Shown: positions 16,935 to 25,701 of the stretch, in pieces
Numbering within the stretch: the stretch's first letter is position 1
How the letters are laid out: each line of letters starts with the position of its first letter
Assembly: GCF_900111905.1 (NCBI RefSeq)
Contig: NZ_FOKM01000016.1
Span: 1 to 64,000 of the forward strand
Reading direction: 5' to 3'
Length of the DNA: 64,000 nucleotides
DNA from: Rhizobium sp. NFR07
Lineage (GTDB): Bacteria; Pseudomonadota; Alphaproteobacteria; Rhizobiales; Rhizobiaceae
The notes under the pieces: model-generated
Database searches by the model: none
The model's input: only the letters and a program-made list of their open reading frames with translations
What the model was told of the DNA's origin: nothing
Translations under genes and position numbers: made by a program

Positions 16935-17396
16935 TCAGGGAAGGATTTCGGCCAGCTCGATGAGGTTGCCGAACGGATCGCAGAAGAAAGCGAGACGGCG
17001 GCTGATGGCCGGCAGTTCGAACGGCTCGGTGACAATCTTGACCCCACGGGCTCGCAGTTCCTCGACGGTGGCGTCGACGCTTGCAACGCTCAGGCAGAAA
17101 TGGTGGTAGCCGGCATAGGCAAGGCTGTCGCCGAGATCGGTATAGGGCCGCACGTCGCGGGGCGAAGGTTCTCCGCCGCCGAGGATCTCCACATAGAAGT
17201 GGTCGTCAGTCGCGGGCGCCATATAGGCGAGCTGCTCGTCGGCATAGGCCCATTCGGCAACGACGCGGAAGTCGAGCTTTTCGATATACCAGCGCTTGGC
17301 GGTCTCGAGGTCCGGCGTGCGGACCGCGACGTGATGCCCGTGCATGTCGGAGAAGGGCGATGCGGTATTCTTTGCGGGAGAAATGAAATCGGCCAT
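16935..17396 (-). CDS. VOC family (glyoxalase-like) protein
   Basis: A 153-residue vicinal oxygen chelate protein. HGHHVAVRTPDLETAKRWY, the central GYHHFCLSVAS and the C-terminal LAFFCDPFGNLIELAE hold the His and Glu positions used for metal binding in glyoxalases, dioxygenases and fosfomycin enzymes. The substrate cannot be assigned. AAGGAGAG precedes ATG 17396. It is the first gene of the set and is divergent from the LysR gene, with a LysR-type site between. Confidence 0.87.
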   Translation of the reverse strand: MADFISPAKNTASPFSDMHGHHVAVRTPDLETAKRWYIEKLDFRVVAEWAYADEQLAYMAPATDDHFYVEILGGGEPSPRDVRPYTDLGDSLAYAGYHHFCLSVASVDATVEELRARGVKIVTEPFELPAISRRLAFFCDPFGNLIELAEILP

Positions 17397-17471
17397 TGTA
17401 GTCTCTCCTTTTGGTTGAGCCGGCAATTCCGTCGGCTTGCGAGGAGAAATCTGGACCTTTTTCATCGCTTC

Positions 17472-17490
17472 GATTAGATCGGTAATAATC
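17472..17490. promoter_or_regulatory. LysR-type operator (T-N11-A)
   Basis: GATTA (17472-17476) and TAATC (17486-17490) form a perfect inverted repeat with 9 bases between, containing T-N11-A. It lies between the divergent VOC and lysR starts, 26 bases upstream of lysR, where a LysR-type regulator normally binds. Confidence 0.6.
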
Positions 17491-17516
17491 TCATCAATCA
17501 TGAACAGGGCTCAGCA

Positions 17517-18401
17517 ATGCGTGCAGCCGACCTTTCGGAACTTGCAGCCTTCGATGCGGTCGCGAGGCACCGCAACTTTCGAAAGGCGAGCGAAGAGCGT
17601 GGCGTGACGGCCTCGGCAATCAGCCATGCCGTCAGCAGTCTCGAAGCCCGTGTCGGCATTCGCCTTCTCAACCGCACGACCCGAAGCGTTTCCCTGACGG
17701 ATGCTGGTGAGAACCTGTTCGCGCATCTGTCGCCGGCCTTCGGCGATATCGGATCGGCACTCGATGCGCTCAACAATTTTCGCGATACGCCATTCGGCAA
17801 GGTGCGTATCAACGCCCCGAACTCGGTCGCGCCCTTCATCTTCCGCTCGGTCATCGGCAAGCTGATCGAGGAAAACCCCAAGCTGGAACTGGAGATCGTC
17901 GCGACCGACCGGCTGGTCGATATTGCGGCGGAAGGGTTCGATGCCGGCATACGCCTTGGCGAAAGCCTGCGCGACGGGATGACCGCGGTGAAGATCAAGC
18001 CGAGGCTGCATCTGACCGTCGTCGGCTCGCCGGCCTATTTCGAGAAACGCCCCATTCCGCGATCGCCGGAAGAGTTGCGCAGCCATGTCTGCATTCGCAA
18101 CCTCTATCCCAGCGGCAAGGCCTATCCGTGGGAGTTCAGCCGCGCAGGCAAGATCATCGAGTTCTGGCCCACCGGCCCGCTATCCCTGGACGACCACGAG
18201 TTGATGGTCGAGGCGGCGCTCTCCGGCGTCACTCTCGCCTGCGTCTGGGAGGAACGTGCGCGGCCATTCATCGCCGATGGCAGGCTCATCGAATGCCTTG
18301 CCTCGTGGACGGCGCCGGAAGACTGGCTCTATATCTATTATCCCACCCGCAAATACCTCTCCGCCGGGCTTCGTGCAGTGATCGAGACGCTGCGCGTATA
18401 A
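17517..18401 (+). CDS. LysR family transcriptional regulator
   Basis: A 294-residue LysR regulator with an N-terminal winged helix (FRKASEERGVTASAISHAVSSLEARVGIRLLNRTTR) and a C-terminal periplasmic-binding-protein-like effector domain. It is divergent from the VOC-SDR-ABM genes and most likely controls them and itself through the site at 17472-17490. The inducer is unknown. Confidence 0.92.
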   Translation: MRAADLSELAAFDAVARHRNFRKASEERGVTASAISHAVSSLEARVGIRLLNRTTRSVSLTDAGENLFAHLSPAFGDIGSALDALNNFRDTPFGKVRINAPNSVAPFIFRSVIGKLIEENPKLELEIVATDRLVDIAAEGFDAGIRLGESLRDGMTAVKIKPRLHLTVVGSPAYFEKRPIPRSPEELRSHVCIRNLYPSGKAYPWEFSRAGKIIEFWPTGPLSLDDHELMVEAALSGVTLACVWEERARPFIADGRLIECLASWTAPEDWLYIYYPTRKYLSAGLRAVIETLRV

Positions 18402-18537
18402 GGCCTATCCGGCATTCCGCCGCAAAACTCTGTGCAGGGAACCGGTTTCTTCCCATCCGGCCTTTCCCGGCCGAGTAAAACCGTTAGGATCGGCCTTCCC
18501 TTCTTTCCGGATGCTTGCGGCGACCTAATTTAGCGAC

Positions 18538-19701
18538 ATGACAGATTTCGATAGCGACGACATTTCCCTCGATGAGTTCGACATTGCACCTGTGCGGCTG
18601 ACCGTCGATCTCGGCGCACTTGCCGACAACTGGCGGGAAATGGCGAGGCGCTGCGGTCCGGTCAGCACCGCGGCCGTGGTGAAGGCTGATGCCTACGGGC
18701 TTGGGCTGGAGGATTGCGGCACCGCTCTCTACGAGGCCGGCGCGCGCGATTTCTTCGTCGCCGTCGCGCAGGAGGGTGCTACGCTACGCACCTATGCGCC
18801 CGATGCCCGCATCTATGTGCTTTCCGGCATCTGGCCCGGTCAGGAACGTCTCTTCTTCGACCATGATCTCGTGCCGGTCCTCGCTTCGGAAGAGCAGCTC
18901 GCCTTCTGGATGGCGGTTACCGCCGAGCATGGCGATCACCCCTGTGCGCTACAGATCGATACCGGCTTCAACCGGCTGGGCCTGCCGCTCGAGGATGCGG
19001 TCGCATTCGCCGACGACGTCTCGCGGCCAGCGAGCTTTTCACCTGTTCTCGTTATGTCGCACCTGCATAGCGGCGACAATGCCGCTTCGCCGCTCAATCG
19101 GGCACAGCTTGAATCCTTTCAACAGGTTGCCGCAGCCTTCGAAGGTATTCCGACAAGTCTCGCGGCCTCCGGCGGCATCTTTCTCGGCCCCGAATACCAT
19201 TTCAACCTGACCCGCCCCGGCATCGCCGTCTATGGCGGCGAGGCGGTCAACGGCATGAAGGCGCTGAAACCGGTGGCCAAGGCAGAGGCGCGCATCCTGC
19301 AGATCCGCGAAGCACCGTCCGGCTCCACGGTCAGTTACGGGGCAACACACCAGCTTTCGCGCAACAGCCGGCTGGCCGTCGTGTCCGTCGGCTATGCGGA
19401 TGGCTATCCGCGCTCGCTCTCCGGCTCCGGCGTCCCGATCCGCGCCGGCGGTACACCCGGCGCTTACGGCTTTGTCGGCAATACCCGCGTGCCGGTGATT
19501 GGCCGCGTCACCATGGACCTCACCATCTTCGACGTGACGGATGTGCCGGACGGCGATGTCCGCGTCGGCGACTATGTGGAACTCTTCGGCCCGAATATCC
19601 CGGTCGACGACGTGGCACGCGCCGCCGGCACGATCGGCTACGAACTGCTGACCGGCCTCGGGCTGCGTTACGAACGCCGGTATATCTATCCGGACGATTG
19701 A
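18538..19701 (+). CDS. alr: Alanine racemase
   Basis: PLP-dependent racemase that supplies D-alanine for peptidoglycan. The 387-residue protein has the PLP Lys in AAVVKADAYGLGL, the catalytic Tyr region SYGATHQ and the phosphate-binding YADGYPRSLS and GRVTMDLT motifs. The acidic first 20 residues are an extension on the usual N-terminus. It lies upstream of radA in the same orientation, as in related genomes. Confidence 0.96.
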   Translation: MTDFDSDDISLDEFDIAPVRLTVDLGALADNWREMARRCGPVSTAAVVKADAYGLGLEDCGTALYEAGARDFFVAVAQEGATLRTYAPDARIYVLSGIWPGQERLFFDHDLVPVLASEEQLAFWMAVTAEHGDHPCALQIDTGFNRLGLPLEDAVAFADDVSRPASFSPVLVMSHLHSGDNAASPLNRAQLESFQQVAAAFEGIPTSLAASGGIFLGPEYHFNLTRPGIAVYGGEAVNGMKALKPVAKAEARILQIREAPSGSTVSYGATHQLSRNSRLAVVSVGYADGYPRSLSGSGVPIRAGGTPGAYGFVGNTRVPVIGRVTMDLTIFDVTDVPDGDVRVGDYVELFGPNIPVDDVARAAGTIGYELLTGLGLRYERRYIYPDD

Positions 19702-19803
19702 TCCTCGCCCCTTGCCATCCGCCCTTAACTTCGATTAGAAACAAAATGTTCCGCCTTTGTTCCTTAGCGGACGTGAATGATATTCGAGGCGGCATTCCAC
19801 TCC

Positions 19804-21216
19804 ATGGCAAAAACCAAAACCCAATTTGTGTGCCAGAACTGCGGCACGGTGCACAGCCGCTGGGCCGGCAAGTGCGATGGCTGCGGCGAGTGGAACACGA
19901 TCGTCGAGGAAGACCCGATGGGCGGCATCGGCGGTGGCCCAGGCAAGGCGCCGAAGAAAGGCCGGGCAGTGGCGCTGACCTCGCTGTCCGGCGAGACCGA
20001 ACAGGCGCCGCGCATCCATACCGGCATTTCGGAACTTGACCGGGCGACCGGCGGCGGCTTCGTGCGCGGCTCGGCGGTGCTGATCGGCGGCGATCCCGGC
20101 ATCGGCAAGTCGACCCTGCTGATGCAGGCTGCGGCCGCCCTCTCCCGTCGTGGACACCGGATCATCTATGTCTCGGGCGAGGAGGCCGTTGCCCAGGTGC
20201 GACTGCGCGCCCAGCGCCTCGGCGCCGCCGATAGCGACGTGCTGCTTGCAGCCGAAACCAATGTCGAGGACATCCTCGCCACCATCTCGGAAGGCAAGCG
20301 CCCGGATCTCGTCATCATCGATTCGATCCAGACGCTGTGGAGCGATACCGCCGACAGTGCACCCGGCACCGTCACCCAGGTGCGGACCGGCGTGCAGGCC
20401 ATGATCCGTTTTGCCAAGCAGACGGGTGCCGCTATGGTTCTCGTCGGTCACGTTACCAAGGAAGGCCAGATCGCCGGGCCGCGCGTGGTCGAGCACATGG
20501 TCGATGCCGTCCTTTATTTCGAAGGCGACCGCGGCCATCACTATCGTATCCTCAGGACGGTGAAGAACCGCTTCGGCCCGACCGACGAGATCGGCGTGTT
20601 CGAAATGTCCGACAAGGGTTTGCGCGACGTCTCCAACCCGTCCGAGCTCTTCCTCGGCGAACGCAATGCCAAGTCGCCGGGAGCCGCGGTCTTTGCCGGC
20701 ATGGAGGGCACGCGTCCGGTCCTCGTCGAGGTCCAGGCGCTTGTGGCGCCAACCTCGCTCGGCACGCCGCGCCGCGCGGTGGTCGGTTGGGACAGTTCCC
20801 GTCTCGCAATGATTCTAGCCGTGCTCGAAGCCCATTGCGGCGTGCGGCTGGGCCAACACGATGTCTATCTCAATGTCGCCGGCGGCTATCGCATCTCCGA
20901 ACCGGCGGCCGACCTTGCGATCGCGTCCGCCCTCGTCTCGTCGCTTGCCGGCGCAGCCCTTCCCGCCGACCATGTTTATTTCGGCGAGATCAGCCTGTCG
21001 GGCGCCGTTCGTCCGGTGTCGCAGACTTCGCAACGGCTGAAGGAAGCGGAAAAGCTCGGCTTTGCCGGCGCACTTCTGCCGGCCAGTTCCGCCGAACTGC
21101 CTAAGGGCGGTGCCCGATGGACGGAGGTGGAGGATTTGCCGGATCTCGTTTCCCGCATCGCCGGATCGGCAAAGAAGCTGGGGAAAGGCCACGAAAATGG
21201 CAGCGAAGATGATTGA
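19804..21216 (+). CDS. radA: DNA repair protein RadA
   Basis: RecA-like branch-migration factor in recombinational repair. The 470-residue protein has a C4 zinc finger (CQNCGTVHSRWAGKCDGCGE), Walker A GGDPGIGKSTLL, the RadA-specific KNRFG motif and a Lon-like C-terminal domain (LSGAVRPVSQ, RLKEAEKLGF). I start at ATG 19804 (MAKTKTQFVC), the usual N-terminus. Confidence 0.97.
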   Translation: MAKTKTQFVCQNCGTVHSRWAGKCDGCGEWNTIVEEDPMGGIGGGPGKAPKKGRAVALTSLSGETEQAPRIHTGISELDRATGGGFVRGSAVLIGGDPGIGKSTLLMQAAAALSRRGHRIIYVSGEEAVAQVRLRAQRLGAADSDVLLAAETNVEDILATISEGKRPDLVIIDSIQTLWSDTADSAPGTVTQVRTGVQAMIRFAKQTGAAMVLVGHVTKEGQIAGPRVVEHMVDAVLYFEGDRGHHYRILRTVKNRFGPTDEIGVFEMSDKGLRDVSNPSELFLGERNAKSPGAAVFAGMEGTRPVLVEVQALVAPTSLGTPRRAVVGWDSSRLAMILAVLEAHCGVRLGQHDVYLNVAGGYRISEPAADLAIASALVSSLAGAALPADHVYFGEISLSGAVRPVSQTSQRLKEAEKLGFAGALLPASSAELPKGGARWTEVEDLPDLVSRIAGSAKKLGKGHENGSEDD

Positions 21217-21345
21217 TCTTCCGTTAATGGCTTGGCTGATGTAAGACACTGCGCCCAATACTGAATTGCCGGGCGGCCGAATGCTGGCGGAAGTGTCGGT
21301 TTAAGGCATCAGGTGTGGAACGGCAGGTTCTGGAGTAGAGTTTAC

Positions 21346-21945
21346 ATGCCCATCACGATTTTCGACGGTGTTGTCATCGGCGTCACCCTGTTTTCGGCGG
21401 TGCTCGCCATGGTTCGCGGTTTCTCCCGCGAGGTGCTGTCGATCGCCAGCTGGGCTGGTTCGGTTGCCGCCGCCTACTATCTTTACCCGCTGCTGGTTCC
21501 CTATGCGGAGAAATACACCTCCGATCACCGCATCGCGATCGCTGCGTCGGCAGGCATCATCTTCCTGCTGGCGTTGATCGTCATCTCCTTCATCACATCT
21601 CGCATCGCCGATTTCATCATCGACAGCCGCATCGGCGCGCTGGACCGCACGCTCGGCTTCCTGTTCGGTGCCGCCCGCGGCATTCTGCTGCTGGTCATCG
21701 GCGTCGCGTTCTGGAACTGGCTGGTGCCGGTGCAGTCGCAGCCGGCCTGGGTCACGCAGGCGAAGTCGAAGCCTTTCCTCGACACTCTGGTCGCGCGTCT
21801 GGAAGCCGTTCTTCCCGATGATGTGGAGCCGCAGATCCGCGCGCGCATCATGGGCAAGGAAGAGGCGCCTGCCAACCCTGCGGCCGATCCGGTACCGGGG
21901 CAGGAACTGCCGCCGGTCGGTGACGCACCTACAACAAATAATTGA
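21346..21945 (+). CDS. cvpA: CvpA family membrane protein
   Basis: A 199-residue inner-membrane protein with four hydrophobic segments in the first 150 residues and a Pro-rich tail. FDGVVIGVTLFSAVLAMVRG and DRTLGFLFGAARGILLL are CvpA family motifs. The family is named for colicin V production in E. coli and is linked to envelope stress resistance; the mechanism is unknown. It lies directly upstream of purF, the classic cvpA-purF pairing. Confidence 0.92.
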   Translation: MPITIFDGVVIGVTLFSAVLAMVRGFSREVLSIASWAGSVAAAYYLYPLLVPYAEKYTSDHRIAIAASAGIIFLLALIVISFITSRIADFIIDSRIGALDRTLGFLFGAARGILLLVIGVAFWNWLVPVQSQPAWVTQAKSKPFLDTLVARLEAVLPDDVEPQIRARIMGKEEAPANPAADPVPGQELPPVGDAPTTNN

Positions 21946-22015
21946 CGCAGTGTTGCGCTTGATGCAGCGCTAATCGTCACCATTTGTGGTAACATTCGAA
22001 ATCAGATAAAGAGCG

Positions 22016-22047
22016 GGCTGGCTCCGGGGATGTTTCCCCGGCCGGCC
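22016..22047 (+). promoter_or_regulatory. Hairpin in the cvpA-purF gap
   Basis: CCGGGGA (22024-22030) pairs with TCCCCGG (22035-22041), extended imperfectly by GGCTGG and CCGGCC. A T-rich CTTTCCATTTTCC follows 35 bases before purF. It may be an attenuator-like or terminator hairpin. Confidence 0.4.
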
Positions 22048-22078
22048 TTTCCATTTTCCGAAAGGGCACGGGCTCACA

Positions 22079-23581
22079 ATGGACCAGTCGGCTTCGCAGA
22101 CATTCGACGTCAAACTCTCCAACGAATGGGAGGATGACACGCTTCACGAAGAGTGCGGCGTGTTCGGCATTCTCGGCCATTCGGATGCAGCGACACTGAC
22201 GGCGCTCGGGCTTCACGCCCTGCAGCATCGCGGCCAGGAAGCGGCCGGCATCGTCTCCTTCGATGGCCTGCGATTCCATTCGGAGCGCCGCATGGGCCTG
22301 GTCGGCGACCACTATACCGACCCGGCAACGCTCGCGAAGCTGCCCGGCAATATCGCCATCGGCCATAATCGTTATTCGACGACCGGCGAAGTGGCTCTGC
22401 GTAACGTCCAGCCGCTGTTTGCCGAACTCGAAGTCGGCGGCATCGCGATCGCCCATAACGGCAATTTCACCAACGGCCTGACGATGCGCCGCCAGCTGAT
22501 TGCAGGTGGCGCCATCTGTCAGTCGACGTCGGATACCGAAGTCGTCCTGCACCTCATCGCCCGCTCGCGTTATTCCTCCACCGCCGACCGCTTCATCGAC
22601 GCGATCCGTCAGATGGAAGGTGGCTATTCGATGCTGGCGATCACCCGCACCAAGCTGATCGCCGCCCGCGATCCCACCGGCATCCGTCCGCTGGTCATGG
22701 GCGAGCTCGACGGCAAGCCCATCTTCGCGTCGGAAACCTGCGCACTCGACATCATCGGCGCCAAGTTCGTGCGCGATGTCGAAAACGGCGAAGTCATCAT
22801 CTGCGAGATCCAGCCGGACGGCTCGATCTCCATCGACGCCCGCAAGGCCGGCAACGGCCAGCCGGAGCGCCTCTGCCTGTTCGAATATGTCTATTTCGCC
22901 CGTCCCGATTCTGTCGTCGGCGGCCGCTCGGTCTATGTCGCGCGCAAGAACATGGGCATCAACCTCGCCAAGGAAGCTCCGGTCGACGCCGACGTCGTCG
23001 TGCCGGTTCCGGACGGCGGCACGCCGGCAGCACTCGGTTACGCGCAGGAAAGCGGCATTCCGTTCGAATACGGCATCATCCGCAATCACTATGTCGGCCG
23101 TACCTTCATCGAGCCGACGCAGCAGATTCGCGCCTTCGGCGTCAAGCTGAAGCATTCCGCCAACCGGGCGATGATCGAAGGCAAGCGCGTCGTGCTGGTC
23201 GACGATTCGGTCGTGCGCGGCACCACGTCGCTGAAGATCGTGCAGATGATCCGCGATGCCGGCGCCAGGGAAGTGCACCTGCGCGTCGCGAGCCCGATGA
23301 TCTATTATCCTGACTTCTACGGCATCGACACACCGGACCGGGAAAAGCTGCTGGCAAACCAGTACGACAGCCTGGAAGCCATGTGCAAATATATCGGCTG
23401 CGACACGCTGGAATTCCTGTCGATCAACGGCCTCTACCGCGCCGTCGGCGGCGAGGACCGTAACAACGCACGCCCGCAGTTCACCGACCACTATTTCACC
23501 GGCGACTACCCGACCCGTCTTCTCGACAAGGACGGCGAGGCTGTCGGCCGCAAGGTCTCGCTGCTCGCCAGCAACGGGTAA
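22079..23581 (+). CDS. purF: Amidophosphoribosyltransferase
   Basis: Commits PRPP to purine synthesis by adding ammonia from glutamine. The 500-residue protein is made with a short propeptide; Cys26 in EECGVFGI is the N-terminal nucleophile after cleavage. GIAHNGNFTNG and IGHNRYSTTGE belong to the glutaminase domain, and KRVVLVDDSVVRGTTS is the PRPP loop of the C-terminal phosphoribosyltransferase domain. Confidence 0.98.
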   Translation: MDQSASQTFDVKLSNEWEDDTLHEECGVFGILGHSDAATLTALGLHALQHRGQEAAGIVSFDGLRFHSERRMGLVGDHYTDPATLAKLPGNIAIGHNRYSTTGEVALRNVQPLFAELEVGGIAIAHNGNFTNGLTMRRQLIAGGAICQSTSDTEVVLHLIARSRYSSTADRFIDAIRQMEGGYSMLAITRTKLIAARDPTGIRPLVMGELDGKPIFASETCALDIIGAKFVRDVENGEVIICEIQPDGSISIDARKAGNGQPERLCLFEYVYFARPDSVVGGRSVYVARKNMGINLAKEAPVDADVVVPVPDGGTPAALGYAQESGIPFEYGIIRNHYVGRTFIEPTQQIRAFGVKLKHSANRAMIEGKRVVLVDDSVVRGTTSLKIVQMIRDAGAREVHLRVASPMIYYPDFYGIDTPDREKLLANQYDSLEAMCKYIGCDTLEFLSINGLYRAVGGEDRNNARPQFTDHYFTGDYPTRLLDKDGEAVGRKVSLLASNG

Positions 23582-23628
23582 GCTCCTGCGACGGGATAAC
23601 CCGTTCCCAACCGGTAGCAAAAGCTTTA

Positions 23629-23658
23629 GAAGGCTGCGGAAACGCGGCCTTCTTTTTT
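23629..23658 (+). terminator. Intrinsic terminator after purF
   Basis: GAAGGCTGCG (23629-23638), a GAAA tetraloop, CGCGGCCTTC (23643-23652) and six Ts form a strong rho-independent terminator 47 bases after the purF stop. Confidence 0.9.
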
Positions 23659-23691
23659 GGGCGGCCTTAAAAACGGGAACGGGAAGAGAGC

Positions 23692-24432
23692 ATGACCATC
23701 GATCTCAAAGGCAGGATTGCGCTGGTAACCGGCGCCTCGCGCGGTATCGGCTATTTCACGGCACTTGAACTTGCCAAGGCCGGCGCGCATGTGATTGCGA
23801 CCGCCCGTACGGTGGGCGGGCTGGAAGAGCTCGATGATGCCATCCAAGCTGCCGGCGGCTCCGCCACGCTGGTGCCCTTCGATCTGTCCGACATGGAAGC
23901 GATCGATCGTCTCGGCGCCTCGATCTTCGAGCGCTGGGGCAAGCTCGACATTCTCGTCGCCAATGCCGGCATTCTCGGCGTCATCGCGCCCGTCGCCCAT
24001 GTGGAGGCCAAGATCTTCGAGCGGGTAATGACGACCAATGTCACTTCCATGTGGCGGCTGATCCGTTCGCTGGAACCGCTGCTCGTCAAGTCCGATGCCG
24101 GCCGCGCGCTTCTTCTCTCCTCCGGCGTCGCCACTAATCCGCGTGCCTTCTGGGGCGCCTATGCCATGTCCAAGGCCGCCGTCGAGACGATGGGCCGGAT
24201 CTGGGCCGAAGAAATGGCCCATACCCCGCTCAAGATCAACATGGTTAACCCAGGCGCCACCCGCACTGCGATGCGCGCTCAGGCAATGCCGGGCGAAGAT
24301 CCAGAAACCCTGCCGCATCCTTCCGAGATCGCCCAGAAAATCCTGCCGCTTGTCTGTCCCGACATGACCGAAAGCGGCCGCCTGTTCCTCGTGCGCGAAA
24401 ACCGCTTCGTCGACTACCAGGTGCCAGCATAG
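23692..24432 (+). CDS. SDR family NAD(P)-dependent oxidoreductase
   Basis: A 246-residue classical short-chain dehydrogenase: TGASRGIGYFTA cofactor loop, ANAG in DILVANAGILG, Ser in LLSSGVATNPR and YAMSK with catalytic Tyr and Lys. The substrate is unknown. It follows purF after a terminator in the same orientation, with 34 bases to its start, so it probably has its own promoter or depends on readthrough. Confidence 0.9.
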   Translation: MTIDLKGRIALVTGASRGIGYFTALELAKAGAHVIATARTVGGLEELDDAIQAAGGSATLVPFDLSDMEAIDRLGASIFERWGKLDILVANAGILGVIAPVAHVEAKIFERVMTTNVTSMWRLIRSLEPLLVKSDAGRALLLSSGVATNPRAFWGAYAMSKAAVETMGRIWAEEMAHTPLKINMVNPGATRTAMRAQAMPGEDPETLPHPSEIAQKILPLVCPDMTESGRLFLVRENRFVDYQVPA

Positions 24433-24516
24433 CTCCTGTCCTCATCAGCGCTTTCGGCATGACTTTGGCCGCGGCTCCGCTAGTTTGACCATAATCTGTC
24501 ACTGCGGAGCCAGCCC

Positions 24517-25125
24517 TTGTTGCTAGAACATCTGATTGCGCAATATGGCGTTCTCGCCGTATTCCTTGGCGCTGCCTTCGAAGGCGAAACTGCCGTTTTT
24601 CTCGGCGGAGTCTTTGCCCATCGGCATTTTCTGGCATGGTGGGAAGCAGCGGCGGCGGCAACCTTCGGCTCGTTTGCCGCCGACCAGGCATGGTTCTTCG
24701 CCGGCCGCTATGCGAACCGGTTCGCCTTCGTCCAGCGTTTTCTCAAGATGGATGCGGCCGCCAAGGTCAGCCGTCTGGCCGAAGCACATCCGAGCGGCTT
24801 CATCCTGTCGTTCCGCTTCATCTATGGCATGCGGACGGTGAGCCCAGTCCTGATCGGCCTGTCGGCTGTCCCTGCCCTGCGTTTCGTTCTGCTAAACTTC
24901 ATCGCGGCCGTCATCTGGGGCGTTCTGATCACGTCGATCGGCTACCTATTCGGCCATGCGGTAGAGGCGCTGTTCGGGCGCTTGAGACTGCACATGCACC
25001 TGTTGATCATGCTGGTGCCGATCGCCGTTGCAGTCGTGCTCGCGGCCTTTGCGTCGCGCCGGTGGGTACATCACAGGCTGAACACCATTTCCGCGCCTCA
25101 GAGGCAGGAAAATCAACCGCAATGA
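24517..25125 (+). CDS. DedA family membrane protein
   Basis: A 202-residue SNARE-associated/DedA protein with five or six hydrophobic segments. The conserved region SFRFIYGMRTVSPVLIG carries the Arg and Pro residues typical of the family. DedA proteins are implicated in lipid carrier recycling and proton-motive-force maintenance. The frame begins at TTG 24517 with GCGGAG upstream; the start is uncertain. Confidence 0.85.
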   Translation: MLLEHLIAQYGVLAVFLGAAFEGETAVFLGGVFAHRHFLAWWEAAAAATFGSFAADQAWFFAGRYANRFAFVQRFLKMDAAAKVSRLAEAHPSGFILSFRFIYGMRTVSPVLIGLSAVPALRFVLLNFIAAVIWGVLITSIGYLFGHAVEALFGRLRLHMHLLIMLVPIAVAVVLAAFASRRWVHHRLNTISAPQRQENQPQ

Positions 25126-25142
25126 GGGGTGCCGAAGAAAGC

Positions 25143-25370
25143 TCAGCCTTCAGCTAGCCGCACATGGGTGTCTACCACCCGTTCCAGCAGCAGGTCCTCG
25201 TCGCGAATGCCGAGTTGGTAGAAGCGAATGGCCATGGCCGCCAATCGCACGGCGGCAGGGTCATGCGGCGACCGGCCCGTCAATCCGCGGGCAATCTGGT
25301 AAATATGCGCCAGCTTCCTGAGCTCGTGCGGCTCAAGGGGAGTACCAACGAAAGTGGGTCTTGGGTTCAT
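25143..25370 (-). CDS. Hypothetical protein (75 aa)
   Basis: A small soluble protein of mostly alpha-helical character (ELRKLAHIYQIARGLTG, AAVRLAAMAIRFYQLG). I recognise no family. ATG 25370 has CGAGG upstream; a GTG at 25400 would add ten residues. It is convergent with dedA (17 bases apart), so it has its own promoter in the region upstream of cysS. Codon use resembles that of neighbouring genes. Confidence 0.6.
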   Translation of the reverse strand: MNPRPTFVGTPLEPHELRKLAHIYQIARGLTGRSPHDPAAVRLAAMAIRFYQLGIRDEDLLLERVVDTHVRLAEG

Positions 25371-25701
25371 GCCAGCCTCGGACCGTTCATCAGTTTTCAC
25401 TAATATGTCGAATCACTGAAAGCCCGCCAAGCGCTGCCGGGAAGATTGCTTAACCGAAGATTAAACCGCGGGTTTAACCCACAAGGAATTGCGCTCGTCC
25501 ATCGACCATCCACCCTTGACCAAATCGGCGGCCCGCGCCATAAACCTTGCCATGAACACGGCGATTTCCATTTGTGGGAAAATTATCCGCTAGCGCTTGG
25601 CGCTGGTCCGGCCGTTTTCGTCTCTCGAAAAGCCTTGAAGACAAACGCTCCGGTCCGGTACCGGTCGATGCATGCCGTTTACAGGTTGGGAGAATTTTTC
25701 G
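25371..25701. other. 331-base intergenic region upstream of cysS
   Basis: Holds the promoters of the divergent 75-residue gene and cysS. The only structure seen is a perfect inverted repeat at 25461-25477. No RNA motif or small frame with a good ribosome site was recognised. Confidence 0.5.
25461..25477. promoter_or_regulatory. Perfect inverted repeat upstream of cysS
   Basis: TTAAACC-GCG-GGTTTAA is a 7+3+7 perfect inverted repeat, AT-rich at its ends, 225 bases upstream of cysS. It resembles an operator for a dimeric regulator. Confidence 0.4.

Noticed and set aside
22016..22078. Purine riboswitch upstream of purF
   Set aside because: The only structure is a GC-rich hairpin with no purine-aptamer core or three-way junction.
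21977..23620. 547-residue minus-strand open frame
   Set aside because: Antisense to purF over its whole length, with no motif and repetitive Asp/Arg-rich composition typical of shadow frames.
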